From Alphaproteobacteria bacterium (GTDB taxonomy: Bacteria; Pseudomonadota; Alphaproteobacteria; ATCC43930; CGMCC-115725), in the NCBI GenBank assembly GCA_030037055.1, contig JASHRZ010000668.1, forward strand, positions 1-6,645: 6,645 nt of DNA. The letters are read 5' to 3'. Positions 1 to 6,535 of this stretch are shown one piece after another (the first letter of the stretch is position 1; each line of letters opens with the position of its first letter). Below the pieces are notes generated by a model. It searched no databases, was not told the origin of the DNA, and saw only the letters and a program-made list of their open reading frames with translations. Both the position numbers and the translations under genes were made by a program.

Positions 1-180
1 GACCATACCTTGGGATAGCGGACATGCGCTCCGGCATAGATTCATGCTGCGGCCCATGAGAAGGAATCGTGTCCCGCGAAGCCTTGGAGCCGACAAACAA
101 ATGTGCTCCGACCTCAAGGTGCGTGTTGTCGTCGTCTGGACCCGTTTCGTTTGATCTCCATTGCTCCAATCCTTCGGTCT

Positions 181-195
181 GCCGGTAAAACCGGC
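181..195. repeat. short perfect hairpin
   Basis: GCCGGT and ACCGGC form a perfect 6-base stem around an AAA loop. There is no T-run on either strand next to it, so it does not look like a Rho-independent terminator. It may be the remnant of a terminator or an operator, or it may be chance. Confidence 0.35.
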
Positions 196-382
196 GATCG
201 CTGAGCAGGTCGATGTCTGAATCGCCTGGGCAAGAGCGGACCGGTTCTGCCCGCTTTCTTGGGCGGAATCGTGCCAGATTCGGACATGATAATGTGGAAG
301 CCAATTACCCAGCGAGCATCGCCGATTTGATGGTATGGTCAAGTAAGTAAGTTTAGCTTGCGCAAGGCTCAGTGCGCGCTTC

Positions 383-410
383 AAGTGAGACAAAAAAGCC
401 GATCTCACTT
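383..410. repeat. 8-base inverted repeat upstream of the gene at 522
   Basis: AAGTGAGA (383-390) and TCTCACTT (403-410) are perfect reverse complements separated by 12 bases. The repeat sits 112 bases upstream of the ATG at 522. The spacing would suit a dimeric regulator binding site or an mRNA hairpin in the leader. No T-run follows. No regulator can be named from the sequence. Confidence 0.35.
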
Positions 411-521
411 TGCGCTAGTTCGAAGCCGTCTCATGTCCGCATTGAAGAGTCTTCAAATAGAATGTACGTTTCCCAGCCAGAATCATCTCGTCCGCGTAAG
501 GAGTTTCGGCGAGGAAGGGAT

Positions 522-968
522 ATGGATGTCGCATACGTTTCCGCGTTCGCGGCGCTTGGCGGATCGGTGGTGGGTGGACTGATATCGGGTATCGCTACCT
601 GGCTGGCACAACGGTCCCAGGTTCTAGCGGGGCACCGCGCGCATCAGATTTCCCATCGCGAGGACCTTTTCCGGGATTTCATCTTCGCGGCGTCCAAAGC
701 CTATGGTCAGGCGATGATGAGCAACCAGCCGGACCTTCAAGACATCGTCAGCATGTACGGCGCGATCAATAGAATGCAGGTCTTGTGCTTTCCACGGACC
801 ATCGCGTGCGCGCAACGGGTGGCGCGTGCGACAGGGGAAACTTACCTTCGGCCGAACAAGACATTCCGCGATATACTCGAGATGATGGAGAAAGGTACTG
901 GGGTCAATCCGCTGACCGAGTTCGCCGAGGCAGCGCGCGAGGAGCTGCGAAGCTTAGCCTCGAGATAA
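522..968 (+). CDS. small membrane-anchored protein of unknown function
   Basis: 148 residues. The ATG at 522 is chosen because GAGGA (511-515) precedes it by 6 bases and the hydrophobic segment then begins at once. The frame stays open back to a GTG at 372, but those extra 50 residues are polar, basic and low in complexity and lack a good ribosome site. Residues 5-28 form one probable membrane helix rich in Gly and Ala (GGSVVGGLISG), with small-residue spacing that can support helix packing. The rest is soluble, mostly helical and charged, with the segments HREDLFRDF (45-53), SMYGAINRMQVL (77-88) and ETYLRPNKTF (106-115). It resembles short N-terminally anchored hypothetical proteins I recall from Bradyrhizobium-type genomes, none with a known function. 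It points toward the ku operon, ends 250 bases before it, and shows no link to DNA repair. Confidence 0.75.
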   Translation: MDVAYVSAFAALGGSVVGGLISGIATWLAQRSQVLAGHRAHQISHREDLFRDFIFAASKAYGQAMMSNQPDLQDIVSMYGAINRMQVLCFPRTIACAQRVARATGETYLRPNKTFRDILEMMEKGTGVNPLTEFAEAAREELRSLASR

Positions 969-1218
969 GGCGCGCAATTGGCTCCGGGACGGTACGCGCC
1001 GAGCGTGGTCGGCACACTCTACCCTCTCGGTGCCCAAAGCGGGCAGCATTTGGCTGGCGTTAATCCTCCACGAGCATGTCGGTAATGGGTCAATGAGAAG
1101 ACCCCAGTCATCTCTTCCGGATCGTCCCCGAGTTTCTACCGCTGCGCTCGCGGCTGATCACACCGCTTCGCAATATTTTGCGGCAAGCAGCAGCGAGAAT
1201 GCTTGGTCGCAGCGTGGA
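969..1218. other. convergent intergenic region
   Basis: This gap separates the 3' ends of two convergent genes. TGCCC (1031-1035) and GGGCA (1041-1045) form a 5-base hairpin followed only by a short ATTT, and CGCAA/TTGCG (1169-1182) forms another around a TATT loop. Neither has a proper T-tract, so transcription here may end by Rho or by convergent collision. I see no further gene in this stretch. Confidence 0.4.
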
Positions 1219-2343
1219 TCAGGTTGGTGCGGCTTGGGTCGTTTTGCGTTCGCAACTGCGCGACGGCGTTAACACGGTCCGGCAGGCGAGCAGCAGCTTC
1301 CGGGCCTCATGGCCCCACTTCGAGGTTGGGTCGAGCCGCACATATCGCTCGAGAAGCGGAGCAGCGTCGCGCAGGCGGTCGCACTGGATGTAGAGAGCAG
1401 CGAGATTGTAGAGCGGGTCCGGAAAGTCCGGGTCGGTGAGAACCGCGCGCTCGAAATGCGCGATCGCTTCCGTGTGCTGGCCGGCGCTCAACGCCAGATG
1501 GCCGAGATTGAAGTGGGCTTCGGCGAAACCAGGCTCGGCATCGATGGCCGCCATGTAATGCGCCTTCGCTTCCGCGGGGCGACCGAGGTCGCGCACGACG
1601 TTGCCCAGATTGAACCGCACGACGGGGTCGCGCGGAATTGCGCTCAAGCACGCATAGTAGAGCCTCTCCGCCGACAGCAGCGCGCCGGCTGCAGCCGCCT
1701 GCTCGGCTGCCTCGAAGAGCGCATCCGGATCGGGCGGCGGCTGCACCCAGGCGAACCGCATCTGCCCATCGAGCTCGGCCAGTGCCTCGCCGATCCGCAT
1801 CATCAAGTCGCCGCCGGGCCCGATATCGAGCCGGATGACCTCCTGCGGATCGGAGCCGCGCCGGCGCCGCCGCAGTGCGGTCGCCGCGGTCAGCACGCTT
1901 TCGATCGAGACGCCGCGACGGCGAAGGCCGGCGACATGCTGTGCGATCTTGAGATCCCCGAACCCGAACCGCCCCTCAGAGGGCGAGAGGATGTCAAAAA
2001 GCGCAAGCAGGCGGACATCCTCCGGCGGCAGCCCGGCGAGATTCTGGAAGCGGTCCGCGTCGATATCCTTGCCTTGTAAGGCCGGCGCCAGCCCAAGCGC
2101 ACGCAGGAACGTCTCCTCGCTCAGGCAACGCCCGGGTTCTCGCACGAGTACGGCCTTCATCGTAGGCGACCCAATACGCACCGCGCCTTCGTGCGTAACC
2201 ACGGCGATGTCCGTCCCCTGAGTAAGCCGATGGTGCAGCCTGCCGCCACGGGCGGCGAGCTCGCGCTCTATGCGGCTCTTCGGCAGCCGCTCAAACCGGC
2301 CGACTATGAAGAAACTGCGGCCTTCGATGCGCAGGGTATCCAT
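1219..2343 (-). CDS. BRCT-like / MerR-like HTH / TPR protein in the ku operon
   Basis: 374 residues; ATG (2343-2341) lies 10 bases after the ku TGA, with only a weak GGGTGAG before it, so translation is probably coupled to ku. Residues 4-84 look like a BRCT domain: GRSFFIVGRF (8-17), a GG turn at 33-34, T44-D45 in the position of the LigA-type KxTDxxV motif, and SEETFLRAL (75-83) as the closing helix. Residues 102-160 resemble a MerR-type helix-turn-helix (LPPEDVRLL, GRFGFGDLKIAQHV, LRRRGVSIESVL), ending in a run of five arginines (158-162). Residues 205-340 contain four TPR repeats, with typical N-L-G/A and A...P positions. A MerR-like plus TPR arrangement is one I recall from proteobacterial proteins of unknown role; the BRCT-like front is the unusual part. 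BRCT domains bind phosphopeptides, DNA ends or partner proteins and TPRs bind proteins, so a scaffold or regulator of Ku/LigD repair is the inference. Domain calls are by eye. Confidence 0.9.
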   Translation of the reverse strand: MDTLRIEGRSFFIVGRFERLPKSRIERELAARGGRLHHRLTQGTDIAVVTHEGAVRIGSPTMKAVLVREPGRCLSEETFLRALGLAPALQGKDIDADRFQNLAGLPPEDVRLLALFDILSPSEGRFGFGDLKIAQHVAGLRRRGVSIESVLTAATALRRRRRGSDPQEVIRLDIGPGGDLMMRIGEALAELDGQMRFAWVQPPPDPDALFEAAEQAAAAGALLSAERLYYACLSAIPRDPVVRFNLGNVVRDLGRPAEAKAHYMAAIDAEPGFAEAHFNLGHLALSAGQHTEAIAHFERAVLTDPDFPDPLYNLAALYIQCDRLRDAAPLLERYVRLDPTSKWGHEARKLLLACRTVLTPSRSCERKTTQAAPT

Positions 2344-2353
2344 CTCACCCGGC

Positions 2354-3241
2354 TCAGCGGGCCGACCCTTTCACCTTGGCGCGACCGTGTGGTTTCGCCT
2401 TTTGGCCGGCAGCTTCGCCGGCAGCCTCGCGAGCTCGCTTCGCCTTGCTCACCGCCGGCGGCTTGACCGTCTCCAAGGATTTCTTTAGCGCCGCCATGAG
2501 ATCGATAATGGGTGCCGGCTCCGCAACTTGGGGTGTGATGATTCTTTCTCCCTTGATCTTGGCCTTGACCAGTTCGGAAAGCGCTGCCTGATAGCGGTCT
2601 TCGAACAGCTTGGGGTCGAAGTCACTACTCTTCTGCACGACAATCTGCCGTGCGAGCGCGACGGCCGACTGGTCGAGCGGCCCCTCCTCGATGTCTTCGA
2701 AGTAAGGATCCTCCCGACGCACCTCTTCGGAGGCACGAAGTGTGCGGATCATGATTCCCTTGCCACGAGGACTCAGCAGCACCGCGCGCTCACGCGAGGA
2801 CAGCACGAGCCGGCCGATCCCGGACTTGGCTTCACGCCTCATCGCTTCGACGATCACGCGGAAGGTCTCGTTCGCGATCTTGCCGTCGGGCGCGAGCCAG
2901 TAAGGGCTGTCAAGGTAGAGCGGGTCGACCTTGTCATCGTCGACGAACTGCGTGACGTCGATGACGCGATTGCTCTCCACCTGGACCTTCTCGAGTTCCT
3001 CCTCCGACAGGATGACGTAACGTCCCTTCTCAAACTCGTAACCCTTCAAAAGCTGATCGCGGGGCACCGGCTTGCCGGTTGTGGGATCGGTCGGCACCAT
3101 TGAGATGCGCGCCATTGAACCCGGGGCCAAATTATGGAACGAGATCTTTTCGGCGCTGGAGAATGCTGGGTAGAGCCGGACGGGGCACGAGACGAGACTC
3201 ACTCGCAGATACCCTTTCCAGCTCGAGCGCGGGGCGGCCAT
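2354..3241 (-). CDS. ku: Ku, DNA end-binding protein of bacterial NHEJ
   Basis: 295 residues, within the usual 260-320 for bacterial Ku. The protein forms a homodimeric ring that threads onto double-strand break ends and recruits LigD. Family marks are WKGYLRVSLVSCPVRLYP (8-25), the KISFHNL strand, the TGKPV...KGYE segment, YVILSEEEL, LDSPYWLAP and, near the end of the core, DFDPKLFEDRYQAAL. Residues 245-257 (IIDLMAALKKSLE) match the short conserved C-terminal segment of bacterial Ku, the region reported to contact LigD. Residues 260-295 form a Lys/Arg/Ala-rich tail of the kind that adds non-specific DNA binding. The ATG is supported by AGGAG (reverse complement of 3247-3251) with 5-base spacing. 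The gene is divergent from ligD and is followed 10 bases later by the BRCT/TPR gene, so the two are very likely one operon. Some rhizobia have several ku copies; this one is the type linked to a full LigD. Confidence 0.97.
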   Translation of the reverse strand: MAAPRSSWKGYLRVSLVSCPVRLYPAFSSAEKISFHNLAPGSMARISMVPTDPTTGKPVPRDQLLKGYEFEKGRYVILSEEELEKVQVESNRVIDVTQFVDDDKVDPLYLDSPYWLAPDGKIANETFRVIVEAMRREAKSGIGRLVLSSRERAVLLSPRGKGIMIRTLRASEEVRREDPYFEDIEEGPLDQSAVALARQIVVQKSSDFDPKLFEDRYQAALSELVKAKIKGERIITPQVAEPAPIIDLMAALKKSLETVKPPAVSKAKRAREAAGEAAGQKAKPHGRAKVKGSAR

Positions 3242-3274
3242 GGGAGCTCCTCTCGAAGCGACGGGCTAAAGGAT

Positions 3275-3358
3275 AAACCGGCTGGCGCCGCGGCGCCACC
3301 GTCTTCGGGTCATGCCGCCGGGGGATTTGTCCGAGATGACAAGCATTTGAGCCGGTTT
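3275..3358. promoter_or_regulatory. mirrored AGCCGGTTT pair between ku and ligD
   Basis: AGCCGGTTT occurs at 3350-3358 on the plus strand, facing ligD, and as its exact reverse complement at 3275-3283, facing ku. Each copy reads toward its own gene, ending 52 bases before the ligD ATG and 33 bases before the ku ATG. Just after it comes an AT-rich stretch in each case (TATTAT for ligD, ATCCTTTA for ku). The symmetry suggests that one factor acts on both promoters. No known regulator motif matches, and no expression data are visible. Confidence 0.4.
3283..3298. repeat. perfect 16-base palindrome in the ku-ligD gap
   Basis: TGGCGCCGCGGCGCCA is identical to its reverse complement. It lies immediately upstream of the AT-rich segment expected to hold the ku promoter, and its first base is the last base of the left AGCCGGTTT copy. 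It could be an operator for a dimeric repressor acting on ku. Its GC-only core in a GC-rich genome weakens the case. Confidence 0.35.
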
Positions 3359-3366
3359 CCTATTAT
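3336..3366 (+). promoter_or_regulatory. candidate sigma-70 type promoter of ligD
   Basis: ATGACA (3336-3341, five of six to TTGACA) and TATTAT (3361-3366, five of six to TATAAT) are separated by 19 bases, slightly long. The predicted start would leave a leader of roughly 35-40 bases ahead of the ligD ribosome site. The shared AGCCGGTTT motif lies inside the spacer. No equally clear promoter is visible for ku on the other strand; the best -10-like stretch is TATCCT near 3275-3270. Confidence 0.35.
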
Positions 3367-3410
3367 GGCCAGCGCCAAGGGAGCCGAAGGTCTAGCAAGG
3401 AGCTTGCGCT

Positions 3411-6002
3411 ATGGGACTTCGGGAATACCGCCGAAAGCGTGATTTCGGCCGGACGCCCGAACCTTCCGGGTCAGGGCGGAAACACCGGACCAGGAACAAA
3501 CCCGCCTTCGTCGTCCAAAAGCATGCGGCGCGCCGACTGCACTACGACTTTCGCCTGGAGTTCGACGGCGTACTGAAGAGCTGGGCGGTGCCGAAGGGGC
3601 CAAGCCTCGATCCGGCCGCAAAGCGGCTCGCCGTCCATGTCGAGGACCATCCCCTCGAATATGGCGACTTCGAGGGCGTCATTCCGCGAGGGGAATATGG
3701 CGGCGGGACTGTCATGGTTTGGGATGCCGGGTGGTGGGAGCCGGTCGGCGACGCGGCGGCGGGGTACACTAAGGGCAATCTCAAGTTCATCCTTCACGGC
3801 GAGAAACTTCGCGGCAAATGGGCGCTCGTCCGTATGAACAACCGGCGCGACGGCAACAAGGGCAACAATTGGCTCTTGATCAAAGAGAATGATAGTGAGG
3901 CCAAGCCAGGCAGCGATACCGCTGTGGTCGAGCACGAAAGGCTCAGTTCCGCTACCGGCCGCGACATGCGCGCGATTGCGGCAGATGCCGATCGCGTCTG
4001 GAGCTCGAAGACCGGCGAGGAGACCACGAAGGGCCCGGTGGCTCGCGCCCGAAAGGCGCGGCACCGTCGCTCTGAGGTCGATTTTTCGGGGCTCGTCGGC
4101 GCGCGGCGCGCGAAGACGGCGCCGAAGATCTCGCCCCAGCTCGCAACCGCGGCAGCACAAGCGCCTGTGGGAGATGAGTGGCTGCATGAGATCAAATTCG
4201 ATGGCTACCGGATGCTCGCTCGACTCAGGAACGGGAAGGTCGAACTTCGCAGCCGGAACGACCTCAATTGGACGAAGAAATTTCCCGAGATCGCCGCAGC
4301 GCTGGCACGGCTGCCTGCGACGCAAGCTCTGCTCGACGGCGAGGTCGTTCACTTCACTGAGAGCGGCGTTACCAGCTTCTCGGCGCTGCAAAACGACCTG
4401 TCCGAAGGCACGACGGCACGCCTCGTCTACATGGCGTTCGACCTTCTATATCGCGACGGCTGGGACCTAAGCGGCGCCGCGCTGGAGGACCGGAAGGGCG
4501 CATTGGCCGCGCTTCTTGCGAGCGGTCCCTCGCCGACTGTGCGCTACAGCGACCATCAGATCGGCAAGGGACCGGAGTTCTTCGCCGCTAGCTGCCGGCT
4601 GGGGCTCGAGGGCATCGTATCGAAGCGCCGTGATGCTCCATATCGTCCCGGACGCGGCGCGGCCTGGATCAAGGTTAAATGTGGCGAGCGCGAGGAACTC
4701 GTGGTGGTCGGCTTCACCGAGGCGACGGGCGTGCGATCGGGGTTCGGCGCCCTTCTCGTCGCATATCACACGCGCAGGGGCAAGCTCGTCTATGCCGGCC
4801 GCGTGGGTACGGGATTTACGGGTAAGGTGCTGACGGCGCTGCGCGAGCAACTTGAGCGGCTCGAACGGAAACAGCCGACGGTAACCCTGCCACCGGGCCT
4901 TTCCTCGCGCGGCATCCACTGGGTCGAGCCCAAGCTTGTCGCTGAGGTGCGGTTCACCGAGTGGACCCGAGACGCCATCCTGCGCGAGCCGAGCTTCGTT
5001 GGCACCCGCGAGGACAAATCGCCAGCCGAAGTGGTACTCGAGCCGACAGCAGGGCGACGCGGCTTGGCGATGTCCCTCCAGCCACCCCCTCCGACGGTCG
5101 GTTGGGACGGTGCGGCAGTGGTCCGGGGCATTCGCATTACCAATGCCGAGCGCATGGTCTATCCCGAGCTCGGAATCTCGAAGCTGGCGGTCGCCGAATA
5201 CTACGCTGCTGTCGCCGAGCTGATGCTGCCGCATATCCGTCGCCGACCCCTCAGCCTTTTACGCTGCCCCGAAGGCGTCGCGGGCGAGTGCTTTTTCCAG
5301 AAGCACTTCACCGCCGGATTTCCCGAAGCGATCAAGCAGGTACCGATCCAGACCAAAGAGGGGCATGAGATCTATGTGATGATCGAGGACGCGCAGGGAC
5401 TGCTTGGCCTGATCCAGATGGGCGTGCTGGAGATCCATCCGTGGGGATCGATGATCGACCGGCTGGAACAGCCGGATCGTTTGATTTTCGACCTCGATCC
5501 GGACACGGGTCTTCCCTGGGAGCGCGTGATCGCAGCCACGTTTGCCGTGCGGGACACTTTGAACAAGCTGGGTCTGCGCAGCTTTGCCAAGACCACGGGC
5601 GGAAAGGGCCTCCACGTCGTCGTCCCCATCGAGCCAGTGCTTGATTGGGGCGTGGCAAAGGAATTTTCTCGCGCGGTGGTAGTGCAGCTCGCAGAGAAGG
5701 AGCCGCATCTCTACACGGCTTCTCTAGCAAGGAAGGCGCGCCGCGGCCGCGTCTTCATCGACTACTTGCGAAACGATCGTGGCGCCACGGCGGTCGCCGC
5801 GTACTCGACCCGCGGCCGGCCCGGCGCCACCGTGTCGACACCACTAACTTGGCAAGAGGTGGAGGCCGGTATCCGTTCGGACCATTTCACCGTTTTGAAC
5901 GTGACGCAGCGCATCCGATCAGGGGCCGTCGACCCCTGGCAGGGGTTTGCCGCCACGAAACAGGCGGTTTCGGCTGCCGCGCGCCGGGCGCTAGGCGCCT
6001 GA
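3411..6002 (+). CDS. ligD: LigD, three-domain ATP-dependent DNA ligase of NHEJ
   Basis: 863 residues, close to the 840 of Pseudomonas LigD and in the same domain order. The phosphoesterase domain (about 30-160) has H38, H44, D46, R48, H80 and Y84, which correspond one for one (offset 4) to the known active-site residues of the Pseudomonas enzyme; it trims 3' ends. A charged linker (about 161-238) leads to the adenylating ligase core: EIKFDGYR with nucleophile K262, LLDGEVV (307-313), YMAFDLLY (340-347), LEGIVSKR (399-406) and WIKVKC (419-424). An OB-fold follows, with VEPKLVAEVRFTEWT (505-519). The polymerase/primase domain (about 570-850) has DLDP with D694 and D696, GGKGLHVV (730-738) and IDYLRND with D784, the expected metal-binding triad; it fills gaps with a preference for ribonucleotides. 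The ATG is supported by AAGGAG (3397-3402, 8-base spacing) and an in-frame TAG at 3393. I see no defect, so all three activities should be intact. It works with the divergent Ku. Confidence 0.98.
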   Translation: MGLREYRRKRDFGRTPEPSGSGRKHRTRNKPAFVVQKHAARRLHYDFRLEFDGVLKSWAVPKGPSLDPAAKRLAVHVEDHPLEYGDFEGVIPRGEYGGGTVMVWDAGWWEPVGDAAAGYTKGNLKFILHGEKLRGKWALVRMNNRRDGNKGNNWLLIKENDSEAKPGSDTAVVEHERLSSATGRDMRAIAADADRVWSSKTGEETTKGPVARARKARHRRSEVDFSGLVGARRAKTAPKISPQLATAAAQAPVGDEWLHEIKFDGYRMLARLRNGKVELRSRNDLNWTKKFPEIAAALARLPATQALLDGEVVHFTESGVTSFSALQNDLSEGTTARLVYMAFDLLYRDGWDLSGAALEDRKGALAALLASGPSPTVRYSDHQIGKGPEFFAASCRLGLEGIVSKRRDAPYRPGRGAAWIKVKCGEREELVVVGFTEATGVRSGFGALLVAYHTRRGKLVYAGRVGTGFTGKVLTALREQLERLERKQPTVTLPPGLSSRGIHWVEPKLVAEVRFTEWTRDAILREPSFVGTREDKSPAEVVLEPTAGRRGLAMSLQPPPPTVGWDGAAVVRGIRITNAERMVYPELGISKLAVAEYYAAVAELMLPHIRRRPLSLLRCPEGVAGECFFQKHFTAGFPEAIKQVPIQTKEGHEIYVMIEDAQGLLGLIQMGVLEIHPWGSMIDRLEQPDRLIFDLDPDTGLPWERVIAATFAVRDTLNKLGLRSFAKTTGGKGLHVVVPIEPVLDWGVAKEFSRAVVVQLAEKEPHLYTASLARKARRGRVFIDYLRNDRGATAVAAYSTRGRPGATVSTPLTWQEVEAGIRSDHFTVLNVTQRIRSGAVDPWQGFAATKQAVSAAARRALGA

Positions 6003-6122
6003 GCAGCTCCACACCTCTCTTGATGCTACTGATATTGAAGGATTTAACCGAGAGATCCTGAGCGCGCCTTCCCAATGATCAGGGTCAGTGATGCCCCTTG
6101 GCCCGGATCGGATCGCTGGCGA
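6003..6122. other. short gap after ligD
   Basis: AGGAT (6039-6043) and ATCCT (6055-6059) can pair around an 11-base loop but no T-tract follows, so I do not call a terminator. Nothing else is recognisable before the promoter at 6123. Confidence 0.35.
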
Positions 6123-6153
6123 CTTGACCTGTGCCCGGGCTCGGTGTTTATAT
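6123..6153 (+). promoter_or_regulatory. promoter of the SOS-type unit
   Basis: CTTGAC (6123-6128) equals the -35 consensus described for rhizobial housekeeping promoters, and TTATAT (6148-6153) is one base off its -10 (CTATAT). The 19-base spacer is one or two bases longer than ideal. The LexA box begins at the next base, a position where bound repressor would block RNA polymerase. The start of transcription would fall near 6160. Confidence 0.6.
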
Positions 6154-6168
6154 GAACAAATAGAGAAC
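6154..6168. promoter_or_regulatory. LexA box (alphaproteobacterial SOS operator)
   Basis: GAACAAATAGAGAAC is a perfect GAAC-N7-GAAC; on the other strand it reads GTTC-TCTATTT-GTTC. The direct repeat GTTC-N7-GTTC is the established LexA recognition sequence of alphaproteobacteria, unlike the palindromic CTGT-N8-ACAG of Escherichia coli. It abuts the -10 element and lies 14 bases before the ATG at 6182, exactly where an operator should be. The transcription unit to the right should be repressed by LexA and induced by DNA damage. It points away from ligD, so it probably does not control ligD or ku. Confidence 0.8.
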
Positions 6169-6181
6169 GACGGAGCATACA

Positions 6182-6529
6182 ATGGTCCGGCGGTGGACGC
6201 GCGTCCTGGCGGCGCCCCTCTTTTTCCGGTGCGGCCGGAGCGCCGGGATCGCCGACGTTTCTCCTGGTCGGATCCACCTCGACGCCTTTAGCTGCCGTGT
6301 CGGCGGAATGTCGGGTCGGAAGAGTCTCACCGTCCGAGGAGACCCGATGGTCTGCACGTCCGGAGCCAACCGACGGCGAGCGCTTGACGATGCCGAACGT
6401 CTTCGCGATCTCAACCATCTGCAGCAGGCGCGCGCCGGCTGCGGCGGCCCCGGCGCCCTTCGCCCGTCATCTCGGGCGCGGCTTGCGGGCCGCCGTCCTG
6501 CCTTTAGGTCAGCGCTCCGGCGATTGTAG
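6182..6529 (+). CDS. doubtful small ORF or leader under the LexA promoter
   Basis: 115 codons from an ATG preceded by GGAG (6172-6175) at 6-base spacing, 14 bases after the LexA box. Its TAG (6527-6529) overlaps the ribosome site of the helicase and ends 6 bases before that ATG, an operon-like join. The first 25 codons or so have almost only G or C in third position, as expected of a real gene here, but this weakens further on. The product is about one-fifth arginine, has no domain, signal peptide or motif I recognise, and looks like a frame read out of GC-rich non-coding DNA. Three readings remain: a small novel SOS protein, a decayed gene that kept its promoter, or a structured leader of the helicase mRNA. 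A perfect GC hairpin (CGCCCG 6461-6466, CGGGCG 6473-6478) near the 3' end would fit the last. Confidence 0.3.
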   Translation: MVRRWTRVLAAPLFFRCGRSAGIADVSPGRIHLDAFSCRVGGMSGRKSLTVRGDPMVCTSGANRRRALDDAERLRDLNHLQQARAGCGGPGALRPSSRARLAGRRPAFRSALRRL

Positions 6530-6535
6530 GGACGC

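Larger units (their letters stand above)
1..521. other. gene-poor 5' region, no supportable CDS
   Basis: No open frame here resembles a protein I recognise. The frames entering from the left edge close within about 155 bases, and the longest one (stop near 152) gives an arginine-rich, unconvincing peptide. Base composition is lower in GC than the genes to the right, especially around 280-360. Small structures are present: a 6-base-stem hairpin at 181-195, a tandem AAGT x3 at 341-352 and an 8-base inverted repeat at 383-410. The region may hold the promoter of the gene at 522, but I see no convincing -35/-10 pair. It could also be decayed mobile DNA, for which I have no direct evidence. Confidence 0.5.

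Noticed and set aside
372..521. GTG start at 372 that would lengthen the protein at 522 by 50 residues
   Set aside because: The added part is polar and basic with no good ribosome site, while GAGGA lies 6 bases before the ATG at 522 and the membrane helix starts there.
1031..1049. TGCCC/GGGCA hairpin as a terminator for the gene at 522
   Set aside because: The stem is only 5 bases and is followed by GCATTT rather than a T-tract.
1309..2079. 256-codon open frame on the plus strand
   Set aside because: It is fully antisense to the BRCT/TPR gene, whose domains are clear; the product is arginine-rich with no recognisable domain.
2528..3103. 191-codon open frame on the plus strand
   Set aside because: It is antisense to ku, and such frames are common opposite high-GC genes.
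3242..3410. Stress-sigma (EcfG/RpoE2, GGAAC-N16/17-CGTT) promoter or a LexA box between ku and ligD
   Set aside because: I looked because some rhizobial ku genes respond to stress, but there is no GGAAC/CGTT pair and no GAAC-N7-GAAC in either orientation in this gap.
3471..4391. 306-codon open frame on the minus strand
   Set aside because: It is antisense to the phosphoesterase and ligase parts of ligD and has no family resemblance; a similar frame at 4467-5234 is rejected for the same reason.
6044..6418. 124-codon open frame on the minus strand, with a coding-like first stretch
   Set aside because: It runs back through the LexA box and promoter, has no recognisable domain, and its composition is as expected of GC-rich DNA. 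It is not excluded absolutely, but the plus-strand signals are stronger.
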